The position numbers were made by a program, and so were the translations under genes. DNA of 64,000 bases from Zizania palustris (Eukaryota > Streptophyta > Magnoliopsida > Poales > Poaceae): NCBI GenBank assembly GCA_019279435.1, contig JAAALK010000079.1:83942162-84006161 (forward strand), in the 5' to 3' direction. The notes below the pieces were generated by a model. The model made no database searches. It had not been told where the DNA came from and saw nothing but the letters and a program-made list of their open reading frames with translations. Positions 32,841 to 43,573 of the stretch are shown in pieces; position 1 is the first letter of the stretch; every line of letters starts with the position of its first letter.

Positions 32841-33820
32841 GAGGAAAGTGATCGGCGGCGAAAAGTTTTTACAGAGCTTCCGTGCTTCGACTTTTCCACA
32901 CTTACATCTTCATCATTCCTCTCCGAGACTCTCGAGCACTCCTCCAATGGCGAGAACCAGTGCGAAAGTGTCGACGGCGGTGACGACCTTGTCGCAGCGG
33001 CAAGCTTGGGCCACATCTACAGTGGCGGCGATGGCAGGAGCTCCGGGGGGCTCTTGGCCTAAGGATCCATGGGAACTCCACCCACTGTCGAAGAAGCCAC
33101 TAAAGCAGACGTTCATCCTCGGGAAATCAACTTGCTCGACAGAGTCTATTGAGGAAGCGGTGAGAGGAAAGTTGGGGCCGGGAATGAGGACTTGGGTTCC
33201 TAGAGAAGAAGTGACTCCGGCGCCGAGGAGCGGAGAAGTCGTCGTCTTTGAAGCCTTCTTCTAAGCGGGACTTGGACTTCCTTCAATAAACTTTTTAACA
33301 GAAGTGCTAGAGATGTTCCACGTCACTCTACCACAGCTGCCTCCGAACACCATTGTCAGGCTAGCGATCTTTGAGTGGGCCCTCCAAGCTGAAGGATGTG
33401 AGGGGAGGTCCGAAGTATTTGCGGTGACCCACGAAGCTTCGTGCCAGCCTAAGCCGCAAGAGGGGCCTAGGGACTCCAAGATGCTAGTGGCCTTCGGTAG
33501 CGTCAACTTCCAGCTCTGGAAAGGACACCTGAAGAATTTCTCGATGAAGGTGATCAACGACCGGTGGTATTCTGACTAGATACTCGGATAAGACTCCAGT
33601 CTTGTAGGTCCCCTACAAGAAATATGGTACCGAAGGGAGGCGGAGGTGACTCCGGACCCAAGTCTGCTTTCAACGTGGCTTAGGTTATTGTATTCAGTGG
33701 CCAAGCACATGAGTATGCGAGACTTGGTGGAAGAGTTCATTGACCTCAAGATACATCCACTTGGGGTCGACTGGCCTGTTGCGTTTCAGAGCCCTTCGGA
33801 GGGGGAGCTTCGAGCTGTAG

Positions 33821-33902
33821 GTAATACCTCAGCATCTCTTGCATTTAGATTTGTCATAAAGAATAACTATAGTATTCTTAATAGATTGTTACCTTATTTC
33901 AG
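33821..33902 (+). other. Probable intron in the antisense gene of F
   Basis: GTAATA donor after ctgtag, an AT-rich body, and a TTATTTCAG acceptor. The protein text on both sides lines up with the same region of G, where 60904 also starts with GTAAGA. Confidence 0.6.
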
Positions 33903-34577
33903 TGGCTCAATTGGTGCTGGCTCTAGAGCAGATAGCTCGGGCTACAGAATGGGTGCTCGGAGCCCCTACTGCAGCGGAGAAGCAGTGGAGGATCGAGTTG
34001 GTTGGGAGCTGGGAACGCTCCAACCGAGTGTGGAGCACACTCAGAATGGGGGCTCCTCCTCTGCCAAGCTTCGACCTAGCAGGAGCAGTCTCTCGAAAGA
34101 GGAAAGCTTCCACTGGGACCTCCAAGGCCGCAAGGACTCTGGTGAATAAGGTGGTGCAAAATGCTAAGCTCTCTTCATCTCCAGCATCTCTGTCTTTGCT
34201 CGAAATTCGAAGCTCTTCTTCGGAAGAGTTTGAAGAGGAGGATACTTCGGAGGTTCGCATGGGAAAGGAGCTTGAAGACCTCTTGATAAAAGGCGACGAA
34301 CAGGATTCTCGGGTTGTGACCGAGGATCCCCCTCAAGTAGAAGTTGGAGTAACTCTAACTGCCAAAGAGGTGGTGGCGATCCGCCTCGAACCTGCCGGGG
34401 TCCAAGGAGCGGAGCTAGAAAGTCACAACTCCCCCGTGATCAGAGTGGTAGTGACAGAGGTCGGTGCTTCAACATCTGCTACTCCAGCACAAACCTCAGG
34501 GGAGGAGCTCGAATAATACCTCAAAATGTATGAATTTCTGGGGGACCCCGAAATTCTCCCTCAGAATCTAGACGAAG

Positions 34578-34673
34578 GTAGGCCTTCGATCTTTATTCTT
34601 TGAAGTTCCTAAAATAATTTCATTGCACTAGTAATATCTTAATTGAAAATTGACGAATACCTTATGTTTGTAG
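34578..34673 (+). other. Probable second intron in the antisense gene of F
   Basis: Donor gaag|GTAGG, acceptor tttgTAG followed by atgcttcg. Element G has gaag|GTAAAC ... TTGCAG followed by atgtcgatg at 61450-61510, the same position and phase. Confidence 0.65.
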
Positions 34674-36141
34674 ATGCTTCGAGGAGAAGCATGGCTCCAG
34701 CCTAAGATGGAGCTTCGGCTCCAATTGGAGATGAGGCTTCGGTCGTAGAGGTAGCTCCGGTGACTTGAGTCATTTCGGATGAAGCTACTCCGGCCAAGGG
34801 AGCCATTCTTGAAGGGGGATCCACTCCGACTGAAGCGGTGGCTCCTTTGGTTTTTGTGTTGAGGAGAGGTAAAGGCAAGACTTGTCCTGGGCCTCTTCCC
34901 TCTTTGACGATGATGCCATCGACGAACGACCCTTCGGTAGGTGCTTCAAAAGAAGACCCCACTGAAGATGACCAGAGAGCTCTGTCCTGGCTCTCGCTAC
35001 TGGCTCCATTCTTGGAGCAACGAACAGGGCTCTGGTCTCTCCTGGAACCTATGGTTGAAAAGAGCCAAGAGGTTGGTAGCTCTGAGCTGGTCTCTGTTTT
35101 GAGTGAGGCTAGTGGACCGGAGCTATACCTAGCCCTCGAAAGGGCTACTCTCCAGGTATGCAACAATTTGTTCTTGCTAGAGCGGCTGCGACTTCCAACG
35201 AGCTCGAGACTAATCAGCTCAAAAGGAAGGTTACAGCGCTTCAAAGGGCCCTTAAAGGCTCCAAAGAAAAGTCCCTGTGACTAGAGGAAGAACTCCTCGA
35301 AGAGCGGAGGACAAAAGCTACGGTAGAATAAGCACTCCGAACAGAGCAGCAAACTCGTGCCAACCTTGCCTCTTCAATAGAAGAACTTCAAGCGGAATGT
35401 ATGGTGCTGAAGGCTGAAATTGAGAAGCTTCGAGCAGCGTAGGCTACTTCCAAAGCTGAACTCGTCGAGCTTCGAGGGTCGCTTAAGCAAGTGTTGTTTC
35501 AGAAGAATTACTTAATGTCAAAGACAGCCGAAATCTCCTCCGTCGCTACCAAATTGACACGGGTCGAAAAGAGGTATGTCTTGGCAGCTGATCAGACCAT
35601 GGACACCCTTAGGGGTGTCCTGGAATACTTCGGAATGGTGTGCCCATCTTCTTCAGCTGCGGCGGATGAGCCTCTCGACCAAAAACTCAAGATGATCCAA
35701 GCGGCGGCCAAGATGATGAAAGGCTCTGGTACTCGCTATGGAGAGATCTCTGGGCAAGTAGCCGGGATCAGAGTCCTTCGACACCTCGAAGTCGTCGGGG
35801 TCTCTGTTGCTCTGGTGAAAGGTTCAACGCTGGCAAGCTTCGCTAACGAAGGCTTGCTGTGACCATCATTGAACATGGCTTTGACTTGGGAAGCCTTTCG
35901 GATGACCTAGAAAGAAAACAACGAAGCTGCAGCCAAGGCTTGGATTGATGAAGCCCTTCGATAGAGGCAATCCCAGACAAAGCCTCCGGCTCCAACTCCA
36001 CCAACTACTCCGCCTCCCGACCCGAAGGTCTAGTTTCTAGGGCACTTAATTATGTACAAGAGATCTTGTAATGCTCTCTTATTTTAATGAATGAAAAGTT
36101 TATAAATGAAAAGTTTGCGCTTGAATGTTTGTTTTTAGGTT

Positions 36142-36603
36142 TTGCTACATGCTTCGGATCCTGATATGGAAGTATTAGAGCTTAATGAAGGGCTTCGCCA
36201 ACAATGGGCTATCCTCAAAATCTTGAGGCCTTGCAGGCGCTCACGATTTTTAGTTCCTCAAGGGGACCAAGGGGAAATAGCACCTGATGTTTGTAGCGAA
36301 GTTCTTTCTTATATTAAGGAAGAGGATAAGGTAGTGGCATCTTCGTCTTCAGAGTATGTAGATTGGTCCGAATCGTAGTACCAAGTTGAAGACCCAATGG
36401 AGGTTAGCTCCGAACAACTTCTAACCTGAGCCGAACTTCAAGAAGAGCAGAAAAAGTTGGGGGCTTCGAAGAAGAAGGGTAATCGAACCAAAAGAAAAGT
36501 TTTGAGAACTCTAGGCTCTGAAGACCGAACTGGTCCCGGAGGCAGCTCTAGAGGTCGGAGGGGTCTCCGCTTTTCTTTAGGCTTAGATAATAATTTTTCC
36601 TGA
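36142..36603 (+). pseudogene. Second antisense ORF (or last exon) of F
   Basis: Follows a TTTTTAG that could be a splice acceptor. It encodes MEVLELNEGLRQQWAILKIL, FLVPQGDQGE and EVLSYIKEED, then an in-frame stop (36376-36378), and the shared end GRRGLRFSLGLDNNFS. The G counterpart is a full open frame. I do not recognise the family. It may be a separate small gene or the terminal exon of the main antisense gene. Confidence 0.55.
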
Positions 36604-36941
36604 TTACGATGGTTGTAATGTGATTAGCCCAGTAATATAATTTGTTTGAGACACATTATTTGATTGTGCCTCACTCCCCTGCCCCTCCTTGTGGGTGGGG
36701 GACCATACGCAATGCAATAGGGTTCGTCGCACACAATGCTTGGTATAATAAAATCGATGCTTCGCAAATAGTACTTGATAACTACGAACTCGACTCTTTC
36801 GTAGAGTTCTCTGAACTGTACGTTCATATTATGATGTCTATAATCTTAGAGCTTTGAATTTATAAATTGGATCTCCGAAATTGGTCACTTAGGACTCTTG
36901 ATGTGTTTCATTTGGTCAGAGCCTTGAAACCTTATTACTTG
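36604..36941. other. Element F spacer, nothing recognised
   Basis: About 340 bp of AT-rich DNA between the second antisense ORF and the tandem array. No convincing frame. Confidence 0.5.
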
Positions 36942-37320
36942 GTTGCCTTCGACTCTTTTACAGATGCTTCGAACCCAGAGGATCGGAAATCTGCTCTTTT
37001 AAAGTACTTAGACTCTTCTACGGATGCTATCAGGCCGAAACACGGAATCCGTAGGCTTTGGCCACCTTCGGCTCTTTTATAGATGCTTCGAACCCGGAGG
37101 ATTAGAAATTTGTTCTTTTAATGTCCTTAGAGTCTTCTACAGATGCTATCAGGCCGAAGCCCAGAATCCGTAGGCTTTGGCCACCTTCAGCTCTTTTACA
37201 TATGCTTCGAACCCGGAGGATCAGAAATTTGTTATTTTAAAGTCCTTAGACTCTTCTACGGATGCTATCAGGCCGAAGCCCGGAATCCGTAGGCTTTGGC
37301 CACCTTCTACTCCTTTACGG
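36942..37320. repeat. 119-bp tandem repeat array in F
   Basis: About three units with a period of 119 bp, each with gccaccttcggctctttta, then gatgcttcgaaccc, then gctatcaggccgaag and gaatccgtaggctttg. Units begin near 36942, 37061 and 37180, with a partial unit from 37299. Unit identity is high by eye. G has related words at 63905-63965. Confidence 0.88.
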
Positions 37321-37503
37321 AATCCCTGAACCGATGGTTGAAAGGCTGTTTATTGGGTTCTGATGAAAGATGTTTACCTCTGCAAGCATCTTTGTTCCTC
37401 TGATGCGTCCACTAGAGGTAGGGAACATTGAGGAGTAAGCATAATTCGAACCTCAATCTTTATTTATTTAGAAAGGTACTTTACAATTTATTACAAGGAG
37501 CCC

Positions 37504-38607
37504 CTAAGCGTAATAACATTTAAGGTGCTCCACATGCCATGCATGCTTTAATTCTTTCCCTTCTAAATTAGCTAATTTAAAAGATCTGGGGCACCCTGAG
37601 TGTAGGATAATATATGGTCCTTCCCATTTGTTTCCTAACTTCCCCAGAGCAATTACACTTCGCAGTACCAAATGACCTAGTCTAAGTTCATTAACTTTTA
37701 CCTTCAGGTCATACCATGTCTTTGTCTGGTCTTGATACTTTATCAAATTGGTGACAGCTCGAAGCCTCGTTTCTTCTGACAAGTCAAGCGAAGTGTTCCT
37801 TTCATCATTATCTTCTGGCTCAGTTGCGCGAAGGGATCCACCTTTCAGCTCCATTGGAGTCATGGCCTCATCTCCTAACAACAACCTGAATGGGGTGAAA
37901 CTTGTGGACCTAACTTGAGTGGTCTGAATGGACCATAAAATCTTAGGAAGCTCTTCGGTCCACAGCCCCTTTGCCAACCCTACAATCCTCCGATTTAAGC
38001 CAGACAGAATATTTCCATTGGCCCGCTCCGCGGCTCTGTTGGATTGGGGATGACGGTCAGCTGCAAAGCATATTTTAATGCCCAACCCTTTGTAGAATTC
38101 TATAAAGGGTTCAGCACCGAATTGGGTGTCATTGTCAATTGTCAACTCTCTAGGCACTCCGAACCTGCAAATAATATTCTACCAGAAGAACTTCTGCACA
38201 TTTTTAGAAGTGATAGCAGTTAAGGGTCTGGCTTCGACCCATTTAGAAAAGTATTCGATTGCTACCACCGCGAACTTCAAGCTTCCCTTCGCCATTGAGA
38301 AAGGGCCGATGAGATCCATTCCCCATCGTGCCATCGACCATACCAGAGCAATGACTTGAAGGGGTGTCGGAGGACGATGGCTTTGCCTTCCCATCCATTG
38401 GCACCCTTGACAGGTTCGAACCAATGATTTTGTATCTCTTATAATTGTTGGCCAATAAAGCCCCTGGCGAAGTGTTTTGCCTGCTAAAGCCCGAGGGGCT
38501 AAGTGGCCACCACACAAGCCTTCATGAATTTCCCGAAGTATATCTTGGCCTTCAGGTTGTGAGATGCATCGAAGTAGAGGAGAACAGACCCCGGCTTTAT
38601 ATAACAC
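37504..38607 (-). pseudogene. Element F integrase
   Basis: 38607-38179: zinc-binding part (HEGLCGGHL ... CQGCQWMG), first core aspartate in GMDLIGPF, then FSKWVEARPLT. 38157-37504: second aspartate in LTIDNDTQFGAEPF, glutamate in QSNRAAERANG, then WSIQTTQVRSTSFTPFRLLLGDEAMTP-type text (shortened) and the C-terminal domain (LRLGHLVLRS, NKWEGPYII). A frameshift near 38170 separates the two frames; otherwise the catalytic triad is intact. Confidence 0.88.
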
Positions 38608-39600
38608 TTTGTTGACAAGCTTATAATTTTGGACACTTGATTGCAGCCTTTATAAATCTAGGCCTTTTAGTGAAGTTGTGTTGTTTTACAAAAAATCCCA
38701 TATCAGACCCCGCCAATCAGTGATTTGTATGCAAAGGACTTCTGCGGAGGGTGGTTGATGCACCGAAGGTTTGACAAGCTCTTCATAAAAAGCACCTTCC
38801 GGAACATCCACTGCTCTGGCTACAGCCTTGTCCAAGATGTCTGTAAGTTGATTATCTGCTCGAGGGATGCTTCGAATGGAGATTCCTTTGAATAATGCAT
38901 TGGTCTTGTGGATTTCTTCTAAGTATTTCGCAAGATGCAGATGCCGAGCTTGAAAGCTTTTGTCAACATGCCCTGAAATAACATGGGAATCTATTTTTAT
39001 TACGATTCTAGTTGCTCCAAGTGCTCTCGCTTTCCAGAGGCCAAGCAGGATTCCTTCATATTCTGCAATATTGTTAGTAGACTTAAAGTTGAGTCTTGTA
39101 GAATACATTGCTTTCTGCTTTGAAGGTGATATTATCACGGCTCCGGCACCAACTCCAGATGCTTGAAAGGCTCCGTCGGAGAATATTGTCCATATTCCTT
39201 CACAAGGTTCTTCCGGAGCCCAAGTGGCAGATGGAGTCCATTCTGCAACAAAGTCAGTTATAACTTGGGATTTAATAGCTGTTCTTGCAATGAAGGAAAT
39301 GCTAAAAGGGGCTAGCTCGATAGCCCATTTTCCGACTCTCCCTGTAGAGTCTTTGCTCCGAAGCATATCACCAAGGGGATACGAAGTAGAGACAATTATG
39401 TTGTGTGCTAAAACGTAATGCCTTAGCTTCTGTGAGGCCATTACCAAAGCATAAGCAAATTTCTCGAGCTCGGAGTACCGTGTTTTTGCTCCGGACAAGG
39501 CTTCTGAAACGAAGTATACTGGGTTCTGCACCAGTTTTCCATTGAGCTCTATTTCTCTGACAAGCACTTCACTCACTGTGGAGCCCGTTGCTGCAAGATA
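38608..39600 (-). pseudogene. Element F RNase H and extra archaeal-type RNase H
   Basis: One open frame, 39576-38686. The first half is the RT-linked RNase H (NPVYFVSEALSGAKTRYSELEK, cut here, and LRHYVLAHNIIV). The second half is the extra RNase H of Tat elements: WTIFSDGAFQASGVG (aspartate), NNIAEYEGILLGLW (glutamate), IDSHVISGHV (aspartate) and IPRADNQLTDILDKA. All acidic residues are present. This is one of the best preserved parts of F. Confidence 0.87.
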
Positions 39601-40420
39601 AAGAGGAGAGTTTCCTCTACAAGGGGTACAGTAAGCGTTGATAAATTTCCATGATAGTCCTTGATTTCGTCAAAGCTTTTCTGACACTCTGGCATCCACT
39701 TGAAACTTTCAGATCCTTTTAGGGCTTTGAAAATTGGGAGGCTATGCTCCGCTGTTCTGGCCTAGAATCTCCTGAGAGATGTAAGGCGTCCGGTTAACGT
39801 CTGGACTTGCTTCAAATTTTTAGGCAGAGCCATTCTTTGTAGTGCACTTATCTGCGTCGGGCTAGCTTCGATTCCTCTACTTGAAACTAAGTACCCTAGT
39901 AATTTTCCTGCTTGAGCTTCGAATATACATTTTTCAGGATTGAGGCGAACTCCACATGCTCGGAGGCTCTCAATAGTTTCTGTTAAGTCTATACTATGCT
40001 GGTGCTTTAAAGCACTCTTTATTACAATATCATCCATATAGGCTTCGACATTTCAGCCTATTTGGTGACCTAGAGCTTTAGCAATAAGACGCGAAAAAGT
40101 TGTCGCAGCATTTCTCAAGCCTAAGGGCATTCGGACATAACAGAATACTCCAGAAGGAGTTATAAAGCTCGTCTTGGCTTCGTCTTCACGTTTTAGCCAG
40201 ATTTGATGATAACCGGAGTATGCGTCAAGAAAACTTAGGAGCTCAGAACCAGTCGTAGAGTCAACAAGTTGATCAATGCGGGGCATGGGGTAGGGGTCTC
40301 GTAGGCATGCTTTATTTAGAGATGTGAAATCAATGCACATGCGCCATTTACCGGAGCCTTTTTCTTGACGAAGATCAGGTTAGCCAACCACTCCGTGTGT
40401 ACCACCTCTCTAATGATTCT
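39601..40420 (-). pseudogene. Element F reverse transcriptase
   Basis: 40340-40053: MCIDFTSLNKACLRDPYPMP, ELLSFLDAYSGYHQI (first catalytic aspartate) and MPLGLRNAATTFSRL. After QIG comes an in-frame TGA (about 40050), then NVEAYMDDIVIKS with the catalytic YMDD intact. 40037-39762: NPEKCIFEAQAGKLLGYLVS and LTGRLTSLRRF. So one nonsense codon sits seven codons before YMDD. Confidence 0.88.
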
Positions 40421-40572
40421 AGCTCTTAGCAATTTCTCTACCTCCACCTTAGCGAGGTCTGCTCTTTCAGTTGACAATTTGCGGAGCCCTGGCGAATTGG
40501 TCGAGCCTTAGGGTTAACGAGCAAACTATGCTCAATAATGCTCTGGTCAACTCCGGGGATATCTTCGTCTGA

Positions 40573-41484
40573 CTAGGCAAAGATATCTAGATTTTCTCGA
40601 ACTACTTCTTCTAACGAAGTAGCAATCTCCGAAGGCAGGCCCCTGCCGAACTGGAAGGGGTATTCTTTGCCTTCTTTGGCAATGATCCTCGTGACTACAT
40701 CACCTTCGGGGCTTGGCTTGAGAGAAAAGTCCTTCGGAGGACCTAGGGACCCCGAAGCCTCCTCCGAAGGTTCTTGCACATTGTTTACCTGTCGAGAATC
40801 AAGGGGTGGGTCATGGCCATACTCCGCTCTTCGAGCTGTAGCCTGGTCTCCTGGGACTGTGAGGACTCCACCTTGTGTGGGCATTTTCAGACACAAATAA
40901 TTGTGGTGTGCCACGGCTCCAAATTGGTCCAGCATCCCTCTCCCAAAGATTGCGTTGTAGGCATACGACGCGTCGACAACGTCAAAGATGGCATCCTCAA
41001 CTCTAGCCAGGTGCCCCTCGCCGAAAGCAACCTCGAGGCCTATTTGGCCGAGGGCATCGAGAGGAGGGCCTGCGAAGCCTTGGAGTGGGCGGTCTGCTAG
41101 AAGCAAATGCCTTCGGGAAATACACATTTGATCGAAGGCTTGGACGAAGAGTATATTAGCGGAGCTTTCGCCGTTGACTAATATCCTTCGAACTTCCACT
41201 CCTATGATATCACCTAAAATGACAAGGGTGTCAGCATGGGGGAATTTCACCCCTACAGCATCATGGGCAGAGAATGAAATGGGCACATGGGACCACTCGG
41301 ACATTTCTGTAGCCGAGTTCGAAGTCCCTATATGCCCTACTTCCCGAACATATTCCCTTCGCTGATGCTTCGACATATTACCGACGGTCTCTCCTCTAGA
41401 GATGGGTAAGACCACTCGTTTTCCATAATCTTGAGGGTCTTCTTGCTTCGGTGGTGGCATAATGTTGGCCACTGAAAGTTGCAT
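40573..41484 (-). pseudogene. Element F aspartic protease region
   Basis: A 303-codon open frame. The protease core reads RRILVNGESSANILF where Tat proteases usually have VD(G/T)GSSADIL, so the catalytic aspartate is asparagine and the next glycine is glutamate. Downstream, FDVVDASYAYNAIFGRGML and NYLCLKMPTQGGVLTV match the closing strands of this protease type. The C-terminal 100 residues are the acidic linker to RT (PSPEGDVVTRIIAKEGKEYP, cut here). Confidence 0.82.
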
Positions 41485-42760
41485 GGGAGTTTCGGGATTG
41501 CCTGCATGCCCGACAACTTGTACGGGCTCTGGTCGTGCTGCAGGAGGAGCTCGATCTGTAGTGCCTCATCCCGAGTTTCTCGCTAGATACTCGCCCCGGA
41601 GAGTCAGTATGGACTTACAATCTTTGGTGGCATGGCTTCTGTTTTCACCATGCACACAACAAAAAAGAGCCTGGCCCCAGCCAGCCGGTTTTTCTAGTGG
41701 CTTTGAGCCACTAGCTTTATTGCCTTGAGCTTGTTGATCGTTGGAGGGCATATTTGAAGCGGAGGGGGCAATATTCAACACTTCAGAGTAGAAGTGCTTC
41801 TTTCCTCTTCTCTGATCGTTCGAACGATTATTGAGGAGGGCCTGCGGAGGATTTGGAGCCCCTGGCTCCATCTTAACTTCTTGGGGGAGGGTTGGTGTGG
41901 ATACCACAATTCTTCGGAGGCATCCTTCTTCTGTCTTGGCATACTGCTTGAAGTATGCCATTAATTGTGCTACTGAAGACACCGGCTTTCGGTGAAGTTT
42001 GCTAAGGAGGTCGGGATTCATAACACCTTCGCGCGTCGCATCCACCACAGATGATATGGACAACCCTTTTATTTAGGACTTGGTGTGGGCGAAGCACGTG
42101 AAGTATTATCGAAGAGTTTCTCCCGCCTGCTGCTTCACCTGAAAAAGGCTTCTAGTAGACATCGGGGCTACAAAAGTCCCCTAGAAATTGCTCACAAATT
42201 TCTTCTTCAACTGCCCCCACGACTTAATTGATACTGGCTTTAGAGACCAGAACCAACGAAGGGCTACACCTTCTAACGCAAGGGGGAAACACTTTGCCAT
42301 CGTATTTCGGACCCCTCCGCTAGATTCTATTGCAAGGGCGTCAGAGCGAGAAAATTCTCCGGGATCACTCTCCGGAGTACTTGTGCAGCTTCGAGGCTTG
42401 GAACCTGGGATCAAAGTGCACCTTCTGCAAGTCTGGATGTAGCGGAGATTCATTTCCGAAAGAGCCGTTCTCGGCATCCTCTTGGACTTGACGGGCTTCG
42501 GGATAATCATCGAGGTCGTCGTCTTGATGCACCTCTGAAGTAGGAGGGATGGCTTGAGGGCGAAGCCTGTCCGTGGCCTCCTGCCTCCATCTTTCCACCT
42601 CCGCCTGAAGCCGTGTTACCTGAGCGGCCACGTCTTCGGGGAGGTCTTCACTTCCTCCATAGGGATCCTCCGAGTCTTGAGAACTGACATAGTTAGTTTG
42701 AAGCACGGATGGAGCTACCCGAGGGACTCCAGTTGCTTGAGGCATATTGACTACTTCAGG
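41485..42760 (-). pseudogene. Element F gag
   Basis: 42745-42365 is the N-terminal part (VTRLQAEVERWRQEATDRL, coiled-coil-like). 42510-42181 is the capsid (FPLALEGVALRWFWSLKP and WGQLKKKFVSNF, the Retrotrans_gag signature). 42063-41566 carries the C-terminal part with LHRKPVSSVAQLMAYFKQYAK-type text (shortened) and the variant knuckle CCVHGENRSHATKDC. Frameshifts separate the three pieces. Confidence 0.83.
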
Positions 42761-43039
42761 AGTTTGAGGAACATCTGAAGGTCCTGCGTCGGAGGTCCGA
42801 GGGGACCTTCGGAGGGGACTAGTGGCTAAACTCCGCTTGGGAGATATGACTTATGAAGCTAAGCAAGGTCCGAAGACCAGGAGCTTCGGACAATTGAGGA
42901 AGGTGAAAAAAGTCCTTTGAACTGTATTTGAAGTCCCTTGCCGAAGGGTGCGCGGAATTTTGGGACTCCGAAACTCCCTCCACAAACGTGCTTCGAAATA
43001 CAGGCAGTGGTGGAGAACTAGCTTTTAGTACTAGGTTCC
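42761..43039 (-). other. Element F 5' leader
   Basis: About 280 bp between gag and the primer binding site. No conserved frame. Confidence 0.6.
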
Positions 43040-43056
43040 CCACGGACAGCGCCAAC
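43040..43056 (-). other. Primer binding site of element F
   Basis: The minus strand reads GTTGGCGCTGTCCGTGG right after the LTR end. A TGGCGC start is common for plant Gypsy primer sites. I do not assign the tRNA. Confidence 0.7.
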
Positions 43057-43573
43057 TGTTGGCGCAACGGATTACGCTAACAGGTTCTATAAAATCAAGA
43101 ACTAACAAACAAAGTGTTTGTGAATGCGGACTATATCAAGCCTCCGAATAGGATAATAGCTCAGAATAGTTCGAAGTGTGTATTGAATATTTGAATATTC
43201 GATGCCTATTACAGGGTGAGAAGGGGGGTATTTATAGGTAAACCTCTAGGGAAAAGACCTTTTTACCCCTTAATTACAACCGACATAGTGGATACTATTT
43301 TGGTATCCCTTATAGGGATAGTATGGTAAAATATGCTCGAAGGATGTCGATAAAGTAGACGTCCCATCCTTCTGGTTGTTTTTTACTCCGGAGGGGAAGC
43401 CTTTCGGAGGGTCTCTTCGGACCGAAACATGGATGGACCCTTTGGTTTTGAGCCCTTCAACCCGGAGGCAAGTCTTGGGCTCCGAGATTTAAGACTTGCC
43501 TTCATCTTTGTCGCATAATGTATTTGCTTGGAATCTTGATGGATCATGAGGATGAAGTATTTTCCCCCCAACA
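43057..43573 (-). repeat. Element F 5' LTR
   Basis: Starts TGTTGGCGCAACGG and ends cccccaaca. The TATA box (minus strand) is at 43229-43237. Nearly all differences from the 3' copy look like single substitutions, mostly transitions. Confidence 0.92.

Larger units (their letters stand above)
32946..36033 (+). pseudogene. Antisense gene of F (Transposase_28 / 'putative gypsy type transposon' family), decayed
   Basis: Lies opposite to gag-pol, between integrase and the 3' LTR. Exon text begins at ATG 32946 (MARTSAKVSTAV). The family domain reads VVVFEAFF, a stop (TAA 33262), then AGLGLPSINFLTEVLEMF, LPQLPPNTIVRLAIFEWA and the mobile-domain-like FGSVNFQLWKG. After a break, MSMRDLVEEFIDLKIHPLGVDWP follows. 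A likely intron (33821-33902, GTAATA...TTTCAG) leads to VLALEQIARATEWVLGA and LVGSWERSNRVW. Then come an acidic Ser/Glu-rich part, a second intron (34578-34673) and a coiled-coil-like part at 35240-35870. Several stops and shifts make this copy dead. Role unknown; not required for known retrotransposition steps. Confidence 0.75.
31915..43573 (-). mobile_element. Element F: Gypsy/Tat retrotransposon with antisense gene
   Basis: 11.66 kb on the minus strand with two LTRs (31915-32430 and 43057-43573), primer binding site, gag, protease, RT, RNase H, extra RNase H, integrase, then a tandem repeat array, an opposite-strand gene and the polypurine tract. Its target duplication is GTCAC (31910-31914) against ATCAC (43574-43578), four of five bases. 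Removing F rejoins the E2 RT text across the VDFRDLNKV / TLKDEYPM boundary. The two LTRs differ at about 29 of 517 positions by eye (about 5-6%). Confidence 0.9.

Noticed and set aside
36942..37320. 119-bp array as a CRISPR-like array
   Set aside because: The units are direct tandem copies with no unique spacers, in a eukaryotic retrotransposon.
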